DNA from: Aliiroseovarius sp. F47248L
GTDB taxonomy: Bacteria; Pseudomonadota; Alphaproteobacteria; Rhodobacterales; Rhodobacteraceae
Direction of reading: 5' to 3'
NCBI RefSeq assembly: GCF_023016085.1
Contig: NZ_JALKBF010000001.1
Coordinates: 2,108,001 to 2,172,000 of the forward strand
DNA length: 64,000 nt
Shown: positions 38,197 to 48,751 of the stretch, piece after piece
How the letters are laid out: every line of letters begins with the position of its first letter
Numbering within the stretch: position 1 is the stretch's first letter
The notes under the pieces: model-generated
Databases searched by the model: none
What the model was told of the DNA's origin: nothing
What the model saw: the letters and a program-made list of their open reading frames with translations, nothing else
Translations under genes and position numbers: made by a program

Positions 38197-39210
38197 ATGC
38201 CATCCATTACTGAACCGAAACTTATCTCAGGCAATGCCAATCGGCCCCTTGCCGAAGCCGTTGCCAAACGCATGTCGATGCATCGCGGCTCGTCCGTCGG
38301 GTTGGTTGACGCCCGCGTGGAACGTTTCAACGATCAGGAAGTGTTTGTCGAAATCTACGAGAACGTCCGCGGCGAGGACATGTTTATCATCCAGCCCACC
38401 TCCAACCCTGCCAATGACAACCTGATGGAGCTTCTGATTATTTCGGACACGCTGCGCCGGTCGTCGGCTTCGCGTGTCACCGCTGTAATCCCCTATTTTG
38501 GATATGCCCGGCAGGATCGCCGCACCAAGGCACGCACGCCGATTTCAGCTAAACTGGTCGCCAACCTGATCGCCCAGTCGGGGATCGAGCGGGTTTTGAC
38601 CATGGACCTGCACGCGGCACAGATCCAAGGCTTCTTCGACATTCCGGTGGACAACCTTTATGCCAGCCCGATCTTCGCGCTGGATGTGAAGCACCACTTC
38701 AAGGACTGCATGGACGAGGTCATGGTGATCTCACCAGACGTAGGCGGCGTTGCCCGTGCCCGCGAGCTTGCCAAACGTATCAACGCCCCGCTGGCCATCG
38801 TCGACAAGCGCCGCGAAAAAGCTGGTGAAATCGCCGAGATGACCGTGATCGGCAATGTCGAAGGCAAACGCTGCATCATCATCGACGACATTTGCGACAC
38901 GGCAGGAACGCTGTGCAAGGCGGCTGAAGTTCTGATGGAAAACGGTGCGCAAGAGGTTCACGCCTATATCACCCACGGTGTCATGTCTGGCCCAGCGGTC
39001 GAACGGGTGTCGAAATCCGTTATGAAGTCGCTTGTCATCACGGATTCGATCCAACCAACCGATCCAGTGAAAAACGCCCCCAACATTCGCATCGTGCCCA
39101 CCGCACCAATGTTTGCGCAGGCTATTCTGAACATTTGGGGCGGCACATCGGTATCTTCGCTGTTTGACCATGACACGCTAGAACCGCTTTACGAAGGTAT
39201 GTATTCCTGA
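38197..39210 (+). CDS. prs: Ribose-phosphate pyrophosphokinase
   Basis: 337 residues. PRPP synthase makes PRPP from ribose 5-phosphate and [21 protein letters not shown] is the divalent-cation/PRPP signature, [15 protein letters not shown] is the flexible ATP loop, and [17 protein letters not shown] is the ribose-phosphate loop. ATG 38197 follows GGGAACCGCTGCC, a weak ribosome site; no better start is seen. A strong terminator follows 25 bases after the stop. Confidence 0.96.
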   Translation: MPSITEPKLISGNANRPLAEAVAKRMSMHRGSSVGLVDARVERFNDQEVFVEIYENVRGEDMFIIQPTSNPANDNLMELLIISDTLRRSSASRVTAVIPYFGYARQDRRTKARTPISAKLVANLIAQSGIERVLTMDLHAAQIQGFFDIPVDNLYASPIFALDVKHHFKDCMDEVMVISPDVGGVARARELAKRINAPLAIVDKRREKAGEIAEMTVIGNVEGKRCIIIDDICDTAGTLCKAAEVLMENGAQEVHAYITHGVMSGPAVERVSKSVMKSLVITDSIQPTDPVKNAPNIRIVPTAPMFAQAILNIWGGTSVSSLFDHDTLEPLYEGMYS

Positions 39211-39235
39211 GGGCTACATAGATCTTTAAAGTTTC

Positions 39236-39258
39236 AAGGGCCCCGCGGGGCCCTTTTT
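39236..39258 (+). terminator. Intrinsic terminator of prs
   Basis: GGGCCCCGCGGGGCCC (39238-39253) is self-complementary and is followed by TTTTT. Confidence 0.88.
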
Positions 39259-39276
39259 AATGCCAGATATGACAGA

Positions 39277-39624
39277 TCAAACATCCCAGTCTTCGTCGTT
39301 GGACACTTCACCCATCGCTATCCAATCGACCCGCATCCGCGCCACGCGTGTATCGCCCCAGGTACGAAAAATGATCTGAAACCCCGTTTCCGTGATTGCA
39401 GCCGCTGAGATGTCAGCCCGCGCGTTGGTGCGCTTGTCCAGATCCCACATCGACACGCTGACATGTACCGAAGGCGCACTCAGAAACCTGTCCGAGAAAC
39501 CGACCGGTATCACCAATTGCCGGGCACCGTTTCCAGTCCACATCTCGCCATCATGCTCGAAATCCGAAAACAGTATCGTGCTGCCTTGCTCCACCCCAAC
39601 CATATGGGTTCTGATCCTGCGCAT
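39277..39624 (-). CDS. H-type lectin domain protein
   Basis: 115 residues, almost wholly one H-type lectin domain: VEQGSTILFSDFEHDGEMWTG (ending with the W-G pair), VHVSVSMWDLDKRTNARADI and TGFQIIFRTWGDTRVARMRVDW are the family strands. No signal peptide is visible, so export is uncertain. H-lectins bind GalNAc-type sugars in animals; the bacterial role is unknown. It stands alone between prs and the MFS gene. Confidence 0.82.
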   Translation of the reverse strand: MRRIRTHMVGVEQGSTILFSDFEHDGEMWTGNGARQLVIPVGFSDRFLSAPSVHVSVSMWDLDKRTNARADISAAAITETGFQIIFRTWGDTRVARMRVDWIAMGEVSNDEDWDV

Positions 39625-39693
39625 ATCTGACAGCTCCGTTCAAATTCATGTATCACCAGCTGACCTCAAACGCGGTCAGGTGACAAGCCGTGC

Positions 39694-40908
39694 CTAGCGG
39701 CCAAGACGCAAGAAGAACGGGAATAGAACCACCACCAACGCGCCAGAAAACAGGAACGGCGCACCGGGCAGGTAAATCGCCCCTTCCGCATCCGCAAAGT
39801 TCTGGAACAACCACGTCACCATCATCGGTCCGATCACTGCCGCGATCGAACCAAGGCTGGCAATAACCCCTTGTAACAACCCTTGGCGATCCTCGGTAAC
39901 CATGTTGGCCATCATGGCGGTCATGGTGGGTGGCGCCATATCGGCAAGTGCTGCAACTAAGATAGCTGCAAACATGACATAAGCGCTTGCCGTTACCCCG
40001 AACACCGCAAAGGCCGCGATGGCACAAATGACCGAAAATATGAGCGTGCGAAACTCGCCCAGACGGGGGATCAACAACCGCATGATGACGCCTTGAGTAA
40101 AAGCGACAGCGATCCCATAAGCTGCCAGCGTCAAGCCGATGAGCGCTGTGCTCCACCCAAAAACTTCGCGCGTCCAGAAGGACCAAAGGGTTGGATAAAC
40201 CATATTGGCAAATTCGAAAAGGAAGATCAGAATAAGCGGCAAACCCAACCCGGGAAGTTTGAACGCATCAAGGATCGAGCCAAAGGGATTCAGATCGCGC
40301 CGCCTGAAAGAACGACGTCTTTCAGGGACAAGGCTTTCAGGCAGGACGAACAGCCCCAGAAGGACGTTTAGTCCCGCAAAAGCTGCTGCCAGCCAGAAAG
40401 GTGCGGTTAGATGAATGCTGGCGACGAAACCACCGATGGCAGGACCCATCACAAATCCGATGCCAAACGTGGCCCCAATCAATCCGAAATTTGCGGCGCG
40501 ATCTTCGGGTTTTGATATGTCAGCCAAATAGGCTGTCGCCGTGATATAGGTGGCCCCCGCGATCCCAGCCAAAACTCGCCCGATCAAGAGCCACCAAAAG
40601 GTCGTGGCCAAGGCCATGACGATGTAATCAATCGTCAAGGCTACCAACGCCAGAAGCAGCACCGGTCGACGGCCTAGACTGTCCGATATGCCGCCGATTA
40701 CCGGAGCACACAGGAATTGCATTGCAGCATAGGACGCCATCAGAATCCCGCCCCAAAACGCACCGTCAGCGGTGTTGCTGGCGCCCACGCGCTGCATCAG
40801 GTCCGGCATTATTGGAAATACGATGCCAATGCCCACCGCATCCAGCAGGATGGTTGCCAGAATGAACCAGATGGCCGATCTGTTGGATGTGTGGCCGCTT
40901 GCAGTCAT
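39694..40908 (-). CDS. MFS drug/proton antiporter, TetA-like
   Basis: 404 residues, twelve membrane helices. Motif [15 protein letters not shown] lies between helices 2 and 3, and [17 protein letters not shown] in helix 1 is typical of the TetA/DHA1 group. It probably exports a drug-like compound; no TetR regulator is adjacent. The start is taken as ATG 40908 (MTASGHTSN); the longer frame starts almost inside the atp terminator hairpin. Confidence 0.83.
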   Translation of the reverse strand: MTASGHTSNRSAIWFILATILLDAVGIGIVFPIMPDLMQRVGASNTADGAFWGGILMASYAAMQFLCAPVIGGISDSLGRRPVLLLALVALTIDYIVMALATTFWWLLIGRVLAGIAGATYITATAYLADISKPEDRAANFGLIGATFGIGFVMGPAIGGFVASIHLTAPFWLAAAFAGLNVLLGLFVLPESLVPERRRSFRRRDLNPFGSILDAFKLPGLGLPLILIFLFEFANMVYPTLWSFWTREVFGWSTALIGLTLAAYGIAVAFTQGVIMRLLIPRLGEFRTLIFSVICAIAAFAVFGVTASAYVMFAAILVAALADMAPPTMTAMMANMVTEDRQGLLQGVIASLGSIAAVIGPMMVTWLFQNFADAEGAIYLPGAPFLFSGALVVVLFPFFLRLGR

Positions 40909-40948
40909 GCGGATATCAGTGCCGCGTTTGATCGCTGGGCGCAAACGT

Positions 40949-40978
40949 AAAAAAGCCCCGCCTTCGAGGCGGGGCTTT
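40949..40978 (-). terminator. Intrinsic terminator of the atp operon
   Basis: AAAGCCCCGCC (40952-40962) and GGCGGGGCTTT (40968-40978) form an 11-bp stem with a TTCGA loop; the minus strand continues with six T. It lies 24 bases after the atpC stop. Confidence 0.92.
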
Positions 40979-41002
40979 GGGGTCTTTTCAGATGGGTCGA
41001 GG

Positions 41003-41413
41003 TCAGACTTTGACCGTCAATCCCAATTCGTTGGCCATGGCAGCAATATCCACTGTGCGCTTGGCCAGTTCGTCCAGATTTTCGGTGGTCGCGTTTTCCG
41101 ACGCGGCAGCGGCGTCAGACACGAACCCATCCAGCAGCTCTTGCGTCATTTCCGACACCGGAACAGCGCGTTCGGCCAAAACCGAGGTGCCGGTTGCGGT
41201 AACTTCAGCAAAGCCCCCGGTGACGGCATACTCGGCATTGCCTTCGGGCGCTTCGACGCGAACGATACCGGGGCGCAACGTCGTGATCGTCGGTGCGTGG
41301 TTCGGCATCGCCGTCATGTCGCCATCGACACCCGGTAGTTGGATCGCCGTCGCCTGAAGCGAAGCGAGTCTTCGTTCGGGCGACACCAGATCGAATTGCA
41401 TCGTATCAGCCAT
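41003..41413 (-). CDS. atpC: F1 ATP synthase epsilon subunit
   Basis: 136 residues. The N-terminal beta-sandwich includes FDLVSPERRL, DGDMTAMPNHAP and GFAEV, the usual epsilon signatures; the C-terminal part is a short helical region. It regulates rotation within the F1 stalk. It is the last gene of atpHAGDC, 12 bases after atpD. Confidence 0.95.
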   Translation of the reverse strand: MADTMQFDLVSPERRLASLQATAIQLPGVDGDMTAMPNHAPTITTLRPGIVRVEAPEGNAEYAVTGGFAEVTATGTSVLAERAVPVSEMTQELLDGFVSDAAAASENATTENLDELAKRTVDIAAMANELGLTVKV

Positions 41414-41425
41414 TAGAGGGCCTCC

Positions 41426-42868
<1,443 letters not shown>

Positions 42869-43747
42869 TTAGAGCGCCTCGGCGCCCGAAATAATTTCGA
42901 TAAGCTCGTTGGTGATCACAGCCTGACGCGAGCGGTTGTATTGAATGGTCAGTTTCTCGATCATCTCGCCAGCGTTGCGGGTTGCGTTGTCCATTGCGGC
43001 CATCCGCGCACCCTGCTCAGAAGCAGCGTTTTCCAAAAGCGCCGAGAAGACCTGAGTGGCAACACCAGACGGCAGCAGCGTCTTCAGAATACTTTCTTCC
43101 GACGGTTCGTAATCGTAAACTGTCGATGCCTCCGCACCCTCTTCCGGGGCTTCAAAACTGGCCGGGATGACCTGTTTCGCGGTTGGAACCTGCGTGATTA
43201 CGCTTTCGAACGTGTTGTAGAATATCGTCGCCACATCGAACTCATCCTCGTTGAAGCGATGGATCAGGTCGTTTGCGACAGCCTGCGCGTTGTCATAACC
43301 GACATTGCGCACGCCCGACAGATCCACATGACCGATCATGTGATCGCCATATTCACGCTTCAGCTGTTCGCGGCCCTTCTTGCCGACGGTCAGAATCTTC
43401 ACCGTCTTGCCATGCGCCAGCAGGTCTTCTGCTTTGGCACGTGCCATTTTCACGATCGACGAGTTGAAGCCACCGCACAACCCGCGTTCAGCCGTCATGA
43501 CCACCAGAAGGTGGACCTGATCGGAACCCGAACCGGCCAGCAGTTTGGGCGCACTGTCCCCACCCGTTGATGCCGCAGCCAACCCGCCCAGAACGGCATT
43601 GAACCGCTCTGCATAGGGTCGACCGCTTTCAGCCGCGTCTTGTGCCCGCCGCAGTTTTGCGGCGGCCACCATCTGCATGGCCTTCGTGATCTTCCGAGTG
43701 TTCTTGACACTCTCGATCCGATTTTTGAGATCCTTAAGGTTGGGCAT
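42869..43747 (-). CDS. atpG: F1 ATP synthase gamma subunit
   Basis: 292 residues. N-terminal [20 protein letters not shown] and the C-terminal [17 protein letters not shown] coiled-coil region mark the rotating central shaft. [12 protein letters not shown] is the family motif in the middle domain. It follows atpA by 14 bases. Confidence 0.98.
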   Translation of the reverse strand: MPNLKDLKNRIESVKNTRKITKAMQMVAAAKLRRAQDAAESGRPYAERFNAVLGGLAAASTGGDSAPKLLAGSGSDQVHLLVVMTAERGLCGGFNSSIVKMARAKAEDLLAHGKTVKILTVGKKGREQLKREYGDHMIGHVDLSGVRNVGYDNAQAVANDLIHRFNEDEFDVATIFYNTFESVITQVPTAKQVIPASFEAPEEGAEASTVYDYEPSEESILKTLLPSGVATQVFSALLENAASEQGARMAAMDNATRNAGEMIEKLTIQYNRSRQAVITNELIEIISGAEAL

Positions 43748-43761
43748 CGTTCAACGCCCCC

Positions 43762-45300
43762 TTAAGCGAAGTCAGCGGCGAAGGCGTCCAGCGCAGCTTT
43801 GACTTTGTCCTCAAGCTCACCTTTGACCTTGCGGTCATTATTGGTGATATCAGCCAACAGATCGGCATGGTTCTGACGCAGATGGTTCAACAGACCAGCT
43901 TCAAAGCGGCCAACTTCACTCACGTCGATCTTGTCGAGGTAGCCGTTCGTGCCTGCATAGATCACGCAAACGATTTCAGCGTTGGTCAGCGGCGAATACT
44001 GCGGCTGTTTCATCAGCTCAGTCAGACGTGCACCACGGTTCAGAAGCTGCTGCGTGGCTGCGTCCAGGTCGGACCCGAACTGCGCAAACGCTGCCATCTC
44101 ACGATACTGGGCCAGCGACAGTTTCACTGGACCGGCGACCGACGACATTGCCTTGGTTTGCGCCGACGAGCCAACACGCGACACCGACAGACCGGTGTTC
44201 ACAGCCGGGCGAATACCCTGATAGAACAGTTCGGTTTCCAGGAAGATCTGACCGTCGGTGATCGAGATCACGTTGGTCGGAATAAACGCGGACACGTCGC
44301 CACCTTGGGTTTCAATCACGGGCAGCGCGGTCAACGAACCGGAGCCGTAATCTTCGTTCAGCTTGGCCGAACGCTCCAACAGGCGCGAGTGAAGATAGAA
44401 AACGTCACCCGGATAGGCTTCACGGCCCGGCGGACGGCGCAGCAGCAGCGACATCTGACGATAGGACACAGCCTGCTTCGACAAGTCATCATAAATGATC
44501 AGGGCGTGACGTCCGTTGTCGCGAAAGTGTTCCGCCATAGCGGTCGCGGCATAGGGTGCCAGGAACTGCATGGGCGCAGGGTCGGATGCGGTAGCAGCCA
44601 CAACGATCGAATAGTCAATCGCGCCGCTTTCTTCCAGCTTCTTCACCAGCTGCGCAACGGTCGAACGTTTTTGACCGATCGCAACATAGACGCAGTAGAG
44701 CTTCTTGCCTTCGTCATCGCCCGCCGCGTCGTTATACGACTTCTGGTTCAGGATCGCGTCCAGTGCCACGGCGGTCTTACCGGTTTGGCGGTCGCCAATG
44801 ATCAGCTCACGCTGGCCACGGCCAATCGGGATCATCGCGTCAACCGATTTCAGACCGGTTGCCATCGGCTCGTGTACCGATTTACGCGGGATGATGCCCG
44901 GCGCCTTCACGTCGGCCACGCCGCGCTTCTTTGCGTTGATCGGACCTTTGCCGTCGATCGGGTTGCCCAGACCGTCAACAACACGACCCAGAAGCTCGTC
45001 ACCGATTGGCACGTCCACGATCGAGTTCGTGCGCTTGACGGTGTCGCCCTCTTTAATGTCGCGGTCCGAACCGAAGATAACAACACCAACGTTGTCGGCT
45101 TCAAGGTTCAGGGCCATTCCGCGGATACCACCGGGGAATTCGACCATTTCACCAGCCTGGACTTTATCAAGACCATACACGCGGGCGATACCATCACCGA
45201 CCGAAAGCACACGGCCAACTTCGGCCACTTCGGCGTCTTGGCCAAAGTTCTTGATCTGGTCCTTCAGGATCGCAGAAATTTCTGCTGCTTGGATACCCAT
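43762..45300 (-). CDS. atpA: F1 ATP synthase alpha subunit
   Basis: 512 residues. P-loop [13 protein letters not shown] and the signature [20 protein letters not shown] with ERSAKLN are present. It provides the non-catalytic nucleotide sites of F1. Its ATG shares one base with the atpH stop (TAATG), so the two are coupled. Confidence 0.98.
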   Translation of the reverse strand: MGIQAAEISAILKDQIKNFGQDAEVAEVGRVLSVGDGIARVYGLDKVQAGEMVEFPGGIRGMALNLEADNVGVVIFGSDRDIKEGDTVKRTNSIVDVPIGDELLGRVVDGLGNPIDGKGPINAKKRGVADVKAPGIIPRKSVHEPMATGLKSVDAMIPIGRGQRELIIGDRQTGKTAVALDAILNQKSYNDAAGDDEGKKLYCVYVAIGQKRSTVAQLVKKLEESGAIDYSIVVAATASDPAPMQFLAPYAATAMAEHFRDNGRHALIIYDDLSKQAVSYRQMSLLLRRPPGREAYPGDVFYLHSRLLERSAKLNEDYGSGSLTALPVIETQGGDVSAFIPTNVISITDGQIFLETELFYQGIRPAVNTGLSVSRVGSSAQTKAMSSVAGPVKLSLAQYREMAAFAQFGSDLDAATQQLLNRGARLTELMKQPQYSPLTNAEIVCVIYAGTNGYLDKIDVSEVGRFEAGLLNHLRQNHADLLADITNNDRKVKGELEDKVKAALDAFAADFA

Positions 45301-45860
45301 TATCCGACCTCTTTCATGGAATTCTGAAGTGCGTTGAGCTTCGCACGGATCGACGTGTCGATCATGCGCGAGCCCACTTGGACGACAAGACCACCGATGA
45401 GGGATTCATCGACGGCCAGATTGATGTTCACATCCTTGCCGATTGTGGCTTTCAAAGCCTTGGCAAGTTTGTCTTGTTGCGCCTTCGTCATAGATTTGGC
45501 GGCGGTCACCTGTGCGGTCACCTCGCCTTTATCCTCAGCAATCAACTCGCGCAGGGCGGCCACGAACTGAGGCAACACAAACAGACGCCGTTTTTGGGAC
45601 ATCAGCCCCAGCGTGTTTGCGATCATCGACGAAAGTTTCATTTTTTTGGCGATGGCAGTGATCGAAGCACCCTGCTCGTCCCGGCTGTAAATCGGGGAGC
45701 TGATCAGGTTGCGAAAATCTTCGCTATCGGCGAGAGCAGCGTCAATGGCGTCAATATCCGCCTCGACTGCTTTCAGGTTCTTGCCTTCTTTGGCCAGGTC
45801 AAAGACGGCAGTGGCATAACGCTGGGCAATGCCGGTTGAGATCGCGACTGGTTCGGACAC
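45300..45860 (-). CDS. atpH: F1 ATP synthase delta subunit (OSCP)
   Basis: 186 residues. [17 protein letters not shown] at the start and [24 protein letters not shown] at the end are delta/OSCP hallmarks. It links F1 to the peripheral stalk. GTG 45860 is chosen because GGAAGG lies 6 bases upstream; the GTG two codons earlier would sit directly on that ribosome site. First gene of atpHAGDC; Fo genes are elsewhere, as usual in Rhodobacteraceae. Confidence 0.95.
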   Translation of the reverse strand: MSEPVAISTGIAQRYATAVFDLAKEGKNLKAVEADIDAIDAALADSEDFRNLISSPIYSRDEQGASITAIAKKMKLSSMIANTLGLMSQKRRLFVLPQFVAALRELIAEDKGEVTAQVTAAKSMTKAQQDKLAKALKATIGKDVNINLAVDESLIGGLVVQVGSRMIDTSIRAKLNALQNSMKEVG

Positions 45861-46232
45861 GTCCACCCTTCCGATGTCTTTAGCCCCATTGTGATCTGCC
45901 GGTCAGCAAATCGGGGCGGCCTACAGATGCCGCATGTTCTAGCGTGTCATCTAAATCGACGATGCATGTAGCAGGGATATGCTCACCTCGCAACAGGCTT
46001 ACAGGAGTTTAACGCCAACATATTCGCCCCGTTTGACCAATCCAGCGAACTTATTTCTGCCAGACCCTTTCACCTAAGGGAAAAAAGGCGTTGCTGGATG
46101 TAATCACTACGACCTATTTTCTGAATACTCTTGTATACTGAGGGGTGTGATTCCGGCACCACCCATATCACAATAAGTGATTGAGGACGTGTTTGGGGGC
46201 AAATGCAATTGATTCTGCCACCGCGAAAAGAG
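45861..46232. other. 372-base gene-free leader upstream of atpH
   Basis: The interval carries the atp promoter region and the 3' side of the methyltransferase gene, both read on the minus strand. On that strand TTGCGA, 17 bases, TACATG (near 45992-45964) is a weak promoter candidate. The middle is AT-richer than the flanking genes. I see no gene, RNA or repeat. Confidence 0.4.
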
Positions 46233-47009
46233 CTAACTCGACTTATGTCCTACCACACGCGAGGCGCTGGGTTCCGGCACGCCAAGACCTTCAAGCACCT
46301 TCAAAGGTCGCTTAACAGCTTGCGCCAGTCCCGGACGTTTTGGGGCAGGAATTTGCTTGGATACCTCGACCATCAGGACACCACCCGCCAGAACCAACGG
46401 CAGTTGCAGACCCGCCCGTTCCCAAAAATTTCCGGTTTTGAGCCAGAAGCGTTTCGATGATGGCGGCTGATACAAAGCGGACAAGTGACGTTCGACACGA
46501 AACCCGTGTTCTTCCAGTTGGGCCTCAAGCTGACCAAGCGAATAGGGCCGGCCGTAGCCAAATGGTGTAGCATCCGACCGCGCCCACAGGCCGGCGCGGT
46601 TGGGCGTGATGAACAACGCCCGTCCACCGGGTCCAAGGACGCGATTGGCTTCGTCCAAAAGGAAGCTCGGTGTCTCTGAGGTTTCCAAACCGTGCATCAC
46701 GACCAGCCTGTCGACAACGCCCGTGTCCAATGGCCACATCGTATCTTCAACCAACACCGAGACATTCAGCATCCCCGCTGGCCAAGGCATGACCCCTTGC
46801 GGAGCGGGCATCAGACCCATCACCCTTCGTGCAGATGATAGATAGGGGCGCAACAACGGCACAGCAAAACCGAAGCCAGCCACGGTCTGCCCTTTGGCCT
46901 TCGACGCAGGCCACAAGGACGTTACTTTGTCACGGATGGCCTTTTGCGCCGCACGCCCCAGCATGCTGCGGTAGTAGAAATTGCGAAGATCTTGCACATC
47001 AAGATGCAT
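46233..47009 (-). CDS. Class I SAM-dependent methyltransferase-like protein
   Basis: 258 residues from ATG 47009 ([15 protein letters not shown]), a start familiar from Rhodobacteraceae homologues; a GTG 15 bases upstream is the alternative. Methyltransferase_11-type features include [31 protein letters not shown]. The usual glycine loop is replaced by [15 protein letters not shown], so SAM binding is weaker evidence. Function unknown. Downstream of the DUF938 gene on the same strand, 97 bases apart. Confidence 0.75.
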   Translation of the reverse strand: MHLDVQDLRNFYYRSMLGRAAQKAIRDKVTSLWPASKAKGQTVAGFGFAVPLLRPYLSSARRVMGLMPAPQGVMPWPAGMLNVSVLVEDTMWPLDTGVVDRLVVMHGLETSETPSFLLDEANRVLGPGGRALFITPNRAGLWARSDATPFGYGRPYSLGQLEAQLEEHGFRVERHLSALYQPPSSKRFWLKTGNFWERAGLQLPLVLAGGVLMVEVSKQIPAPKRPGLAQAVKRPLKVLEGLGVPEPSASRVVGHKSS

Positions 47010-47093
47010 GACGCCGTTTGTCACCTGCCCGTTTTTACTGCGCCAAGATTAACGGATCACTCGTAAAAAGAAATGCACCGCCGTCTGGATCAT

Positions 47094-47114
47094 AAAAAAA
47101 GATCGTTCAATCTT
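47094..47114 (-). terminator. Possible weak terminator of the DUF938 gene
   Basis: On the minus strand AAGAT and ATCTT form a 5-bp stem with a 6-base loop, followed by seven T. The stem overlaps the stop codon and is AT-rich, so efficiency is doubtful. Confidence 0.35.
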
Positions 47115-47751
47115 CTATTTGGCGCATCACCAGCGCCAGATTGTTCGCAGGCATCTCGATCAACGCGACGTGTGACAGACCAGCCTCGACCGCCCAGGCT
47201 TCGATCGCCTCTATATCCTTGTAACCAATGGCAGAATTGTGTTCAGTCAGCACAGAGTGAAATGCTTGATCACTTTCGGAACGGAACAAACCTTGTGTAC
47301 GGAAGGGACCATACAGAAACCAGTGTCCGCCGGGCGAAAGGTTGCGCGCAACCCCCTTGACCACAGCCTGTGCAGCAGCGGGGTCGATCAGATGCATAAG
47401 ATTTACTGTTACGGCCATCGCGAACGGACCGGTACGCCAACTTGGGGCTGTCGCATCCAAAACCTGCGCAACCCGCATATTCATGATCCCTTTGCGGGCA
47501 CGCCAAGCATCAATGCTGATCAGACGTTCGGCATCAATATCGGTGGGTTGCCAGATTGTATCGGGAAACGCTTCGGCAAAAGCGACGGCATGTTCGCCCG
47601 TTCCTGATGCAATTTCCAACGCGACACCATTGGAGGGAACATAAGGGCCGATGGCCTCAAGAATAGGTACGATATTGCGCGCAGCAGATGGCGCAGACAA
47701 CCGTCCGTCACAGCGCGACTGCGCGATCGAATGTGGCTTTTCACCTGCCAT
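47107..47751 (-). CDS. DUF938 family, SAM-methyltransferase-like protein
   Basis: 214 residues. ALEIASGTGEHAVAFAEAFP is a clear SAM-binding glycine loop, PTDIDAERL follows the second strand, and NLMHLIDPAAAQAVVKG and GPFRTQG are DUF938 signatures. Substrate unknown. ATG 47751 has GGGAGG 4 bases upstream, an excellent ribosome site; the longer frame towards gloB is rejected. Divergent from gloB with 77 bases between. Confidence 0.82.
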   Translation of the reverse strand: MAGEKPHSIAQSRCDGRLSAPSAARNIVPILEAIGPYVPSNGVALEIASGTGEHAVAFAEAFPDTIWQPTDIDAERLISIDAWRARKGIMNMRVAQVLDATAPSWRTGPFAMAVTVNLMHLIDPAAAQAVVKGVARNLSPGGHWFLYGPFRTQGLFRSESDQAFHSVLTEHNSAIGYKDIEAIEAWAVEAGLSHVALIEMPANNLALVMRQIED

Positions 47752-47828
47752 CGAACCTCCCAGTATAAGCGTAGTATTGAGCCTTCCACGTCTTTCGGCA
47801 AGAGTAGAGATGCACACAGGAGAAACAC

Positions 47829-48593
47829 ATGCTGACACTGGTCACGATACCCTGCCTTTCAGACAATTATGCATTCCTGCTGCATGACGAGGCATCTGGC
47901 GAAACCGCACTGATCGACGCGCCCGAAGCTGCACCGATCATCGCCGAACTTAGGGCGCGCGAATGGTCCTTGTCTCAGATCTGGCTGACCCACCATCACT
48001 GGGATCATGTTGAAGGGGTTGGCGATCTTGTGAAAGCTACAGGCGCCAAACTTGTGGGAGCAGCGGCAGATGTTCACCGTTTGCCTAAATTGGACCGTAC
48101 CTATGCCGATGGTGACTCGTTTCAGTTTGCCGGGCATGATGTTCACGTGATGGATGTTTCGGGGCACACCATTGGCCACATTGCCTTTCATGTCCCAGAT
48201 GCCGGAACTGTGTTTACCGGCGACAGTCTGATGGCATTGGGATGTGGTCGCTTGTTTGAAGGAGCCCCCGACCAAATGTGGAACAGCCTGACGCGCCTTT
48301 CAGCGCTGCCATCTGACACCCTAATCTGCTCGGGTCATGAATACACGGCGTCCAATGCAGCTTTTGCCACCACGATAGAATCGAACAACAAAGCCCTTAA
48401 AAAACGCATTGATGACATCACCGACCTACGGGCAGCCGGTCAACCGACCGTGCCTTCCCGCCTGTCCGACGAACTTGAAACCAACCCATTTTTACGCGCC
48501 CACTTGCCAGAGGTAAAAGCCGCCCTACATATGAATGCCGCCCGCGACGTCGAGGTGTTCGCCGAAATCCGGCGTCGAAAAGACAGTTTCTAA
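47829..48593 (+). CDS. gloB: Hydroxyacylglutathione hydrolase (glyoxalase II)
   Basis: 254 residues, usual length. Metallo-beta-lactamase motif H55-x-H57-x-D59-H60 (LTHHHWDHVEG), VSGHTIGHIAFH, FTGDSLMALGCGRLFEG and the C-terminal HAGH domain with NPFLRAH. It hydrolyses S-D-lactoylglutathione from methylglyoxal detoxification, in the cytoplasm. It lies 158 bases before clpA. Confidence 0.94.
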   Translation: MLTLVTIPCLSDNYAFLLHDEASGETALIDAPEAAPIIAELRAREWSLSQIWLTHHHWDHVEGVGDLVKATGAKLVGAAADVHRLPKLDRTYADGDSFQFAGHDVHVMDVSGHTIGHIAFHVPDAGTVFTGDSLMALGCGRLFEGAPDQMWNSLTRLSALPSDTLICSGHEYTASNAAFATTIESNNKALKKRIDDITDLRAAGQPTVPSRLSDELETNPFLRAHLPEVKAALHMNAARDVEVFAEIRRRKDSF

Positions 48594-48751
48594 CCATGAA
48601 TTTCAGCCGATCACGCCTCCGAGAGCTAAAATTGACAAGAAAAGGCTTGAAGAGACGGTCGGAAAACCGAACCTTAAACATATGAGGCGACAGTCAAGGC
48701 GGACGAACCGCCGCGCGGAGAATTCCGCACCAGATACGAGGAGTGTTCAAC

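Noticed and set aside
48596-48685. 29-residue basic peptide frame after gloB
   Set aside because: No ribosome site and no family resemblance; probably chance in the clpA leader.
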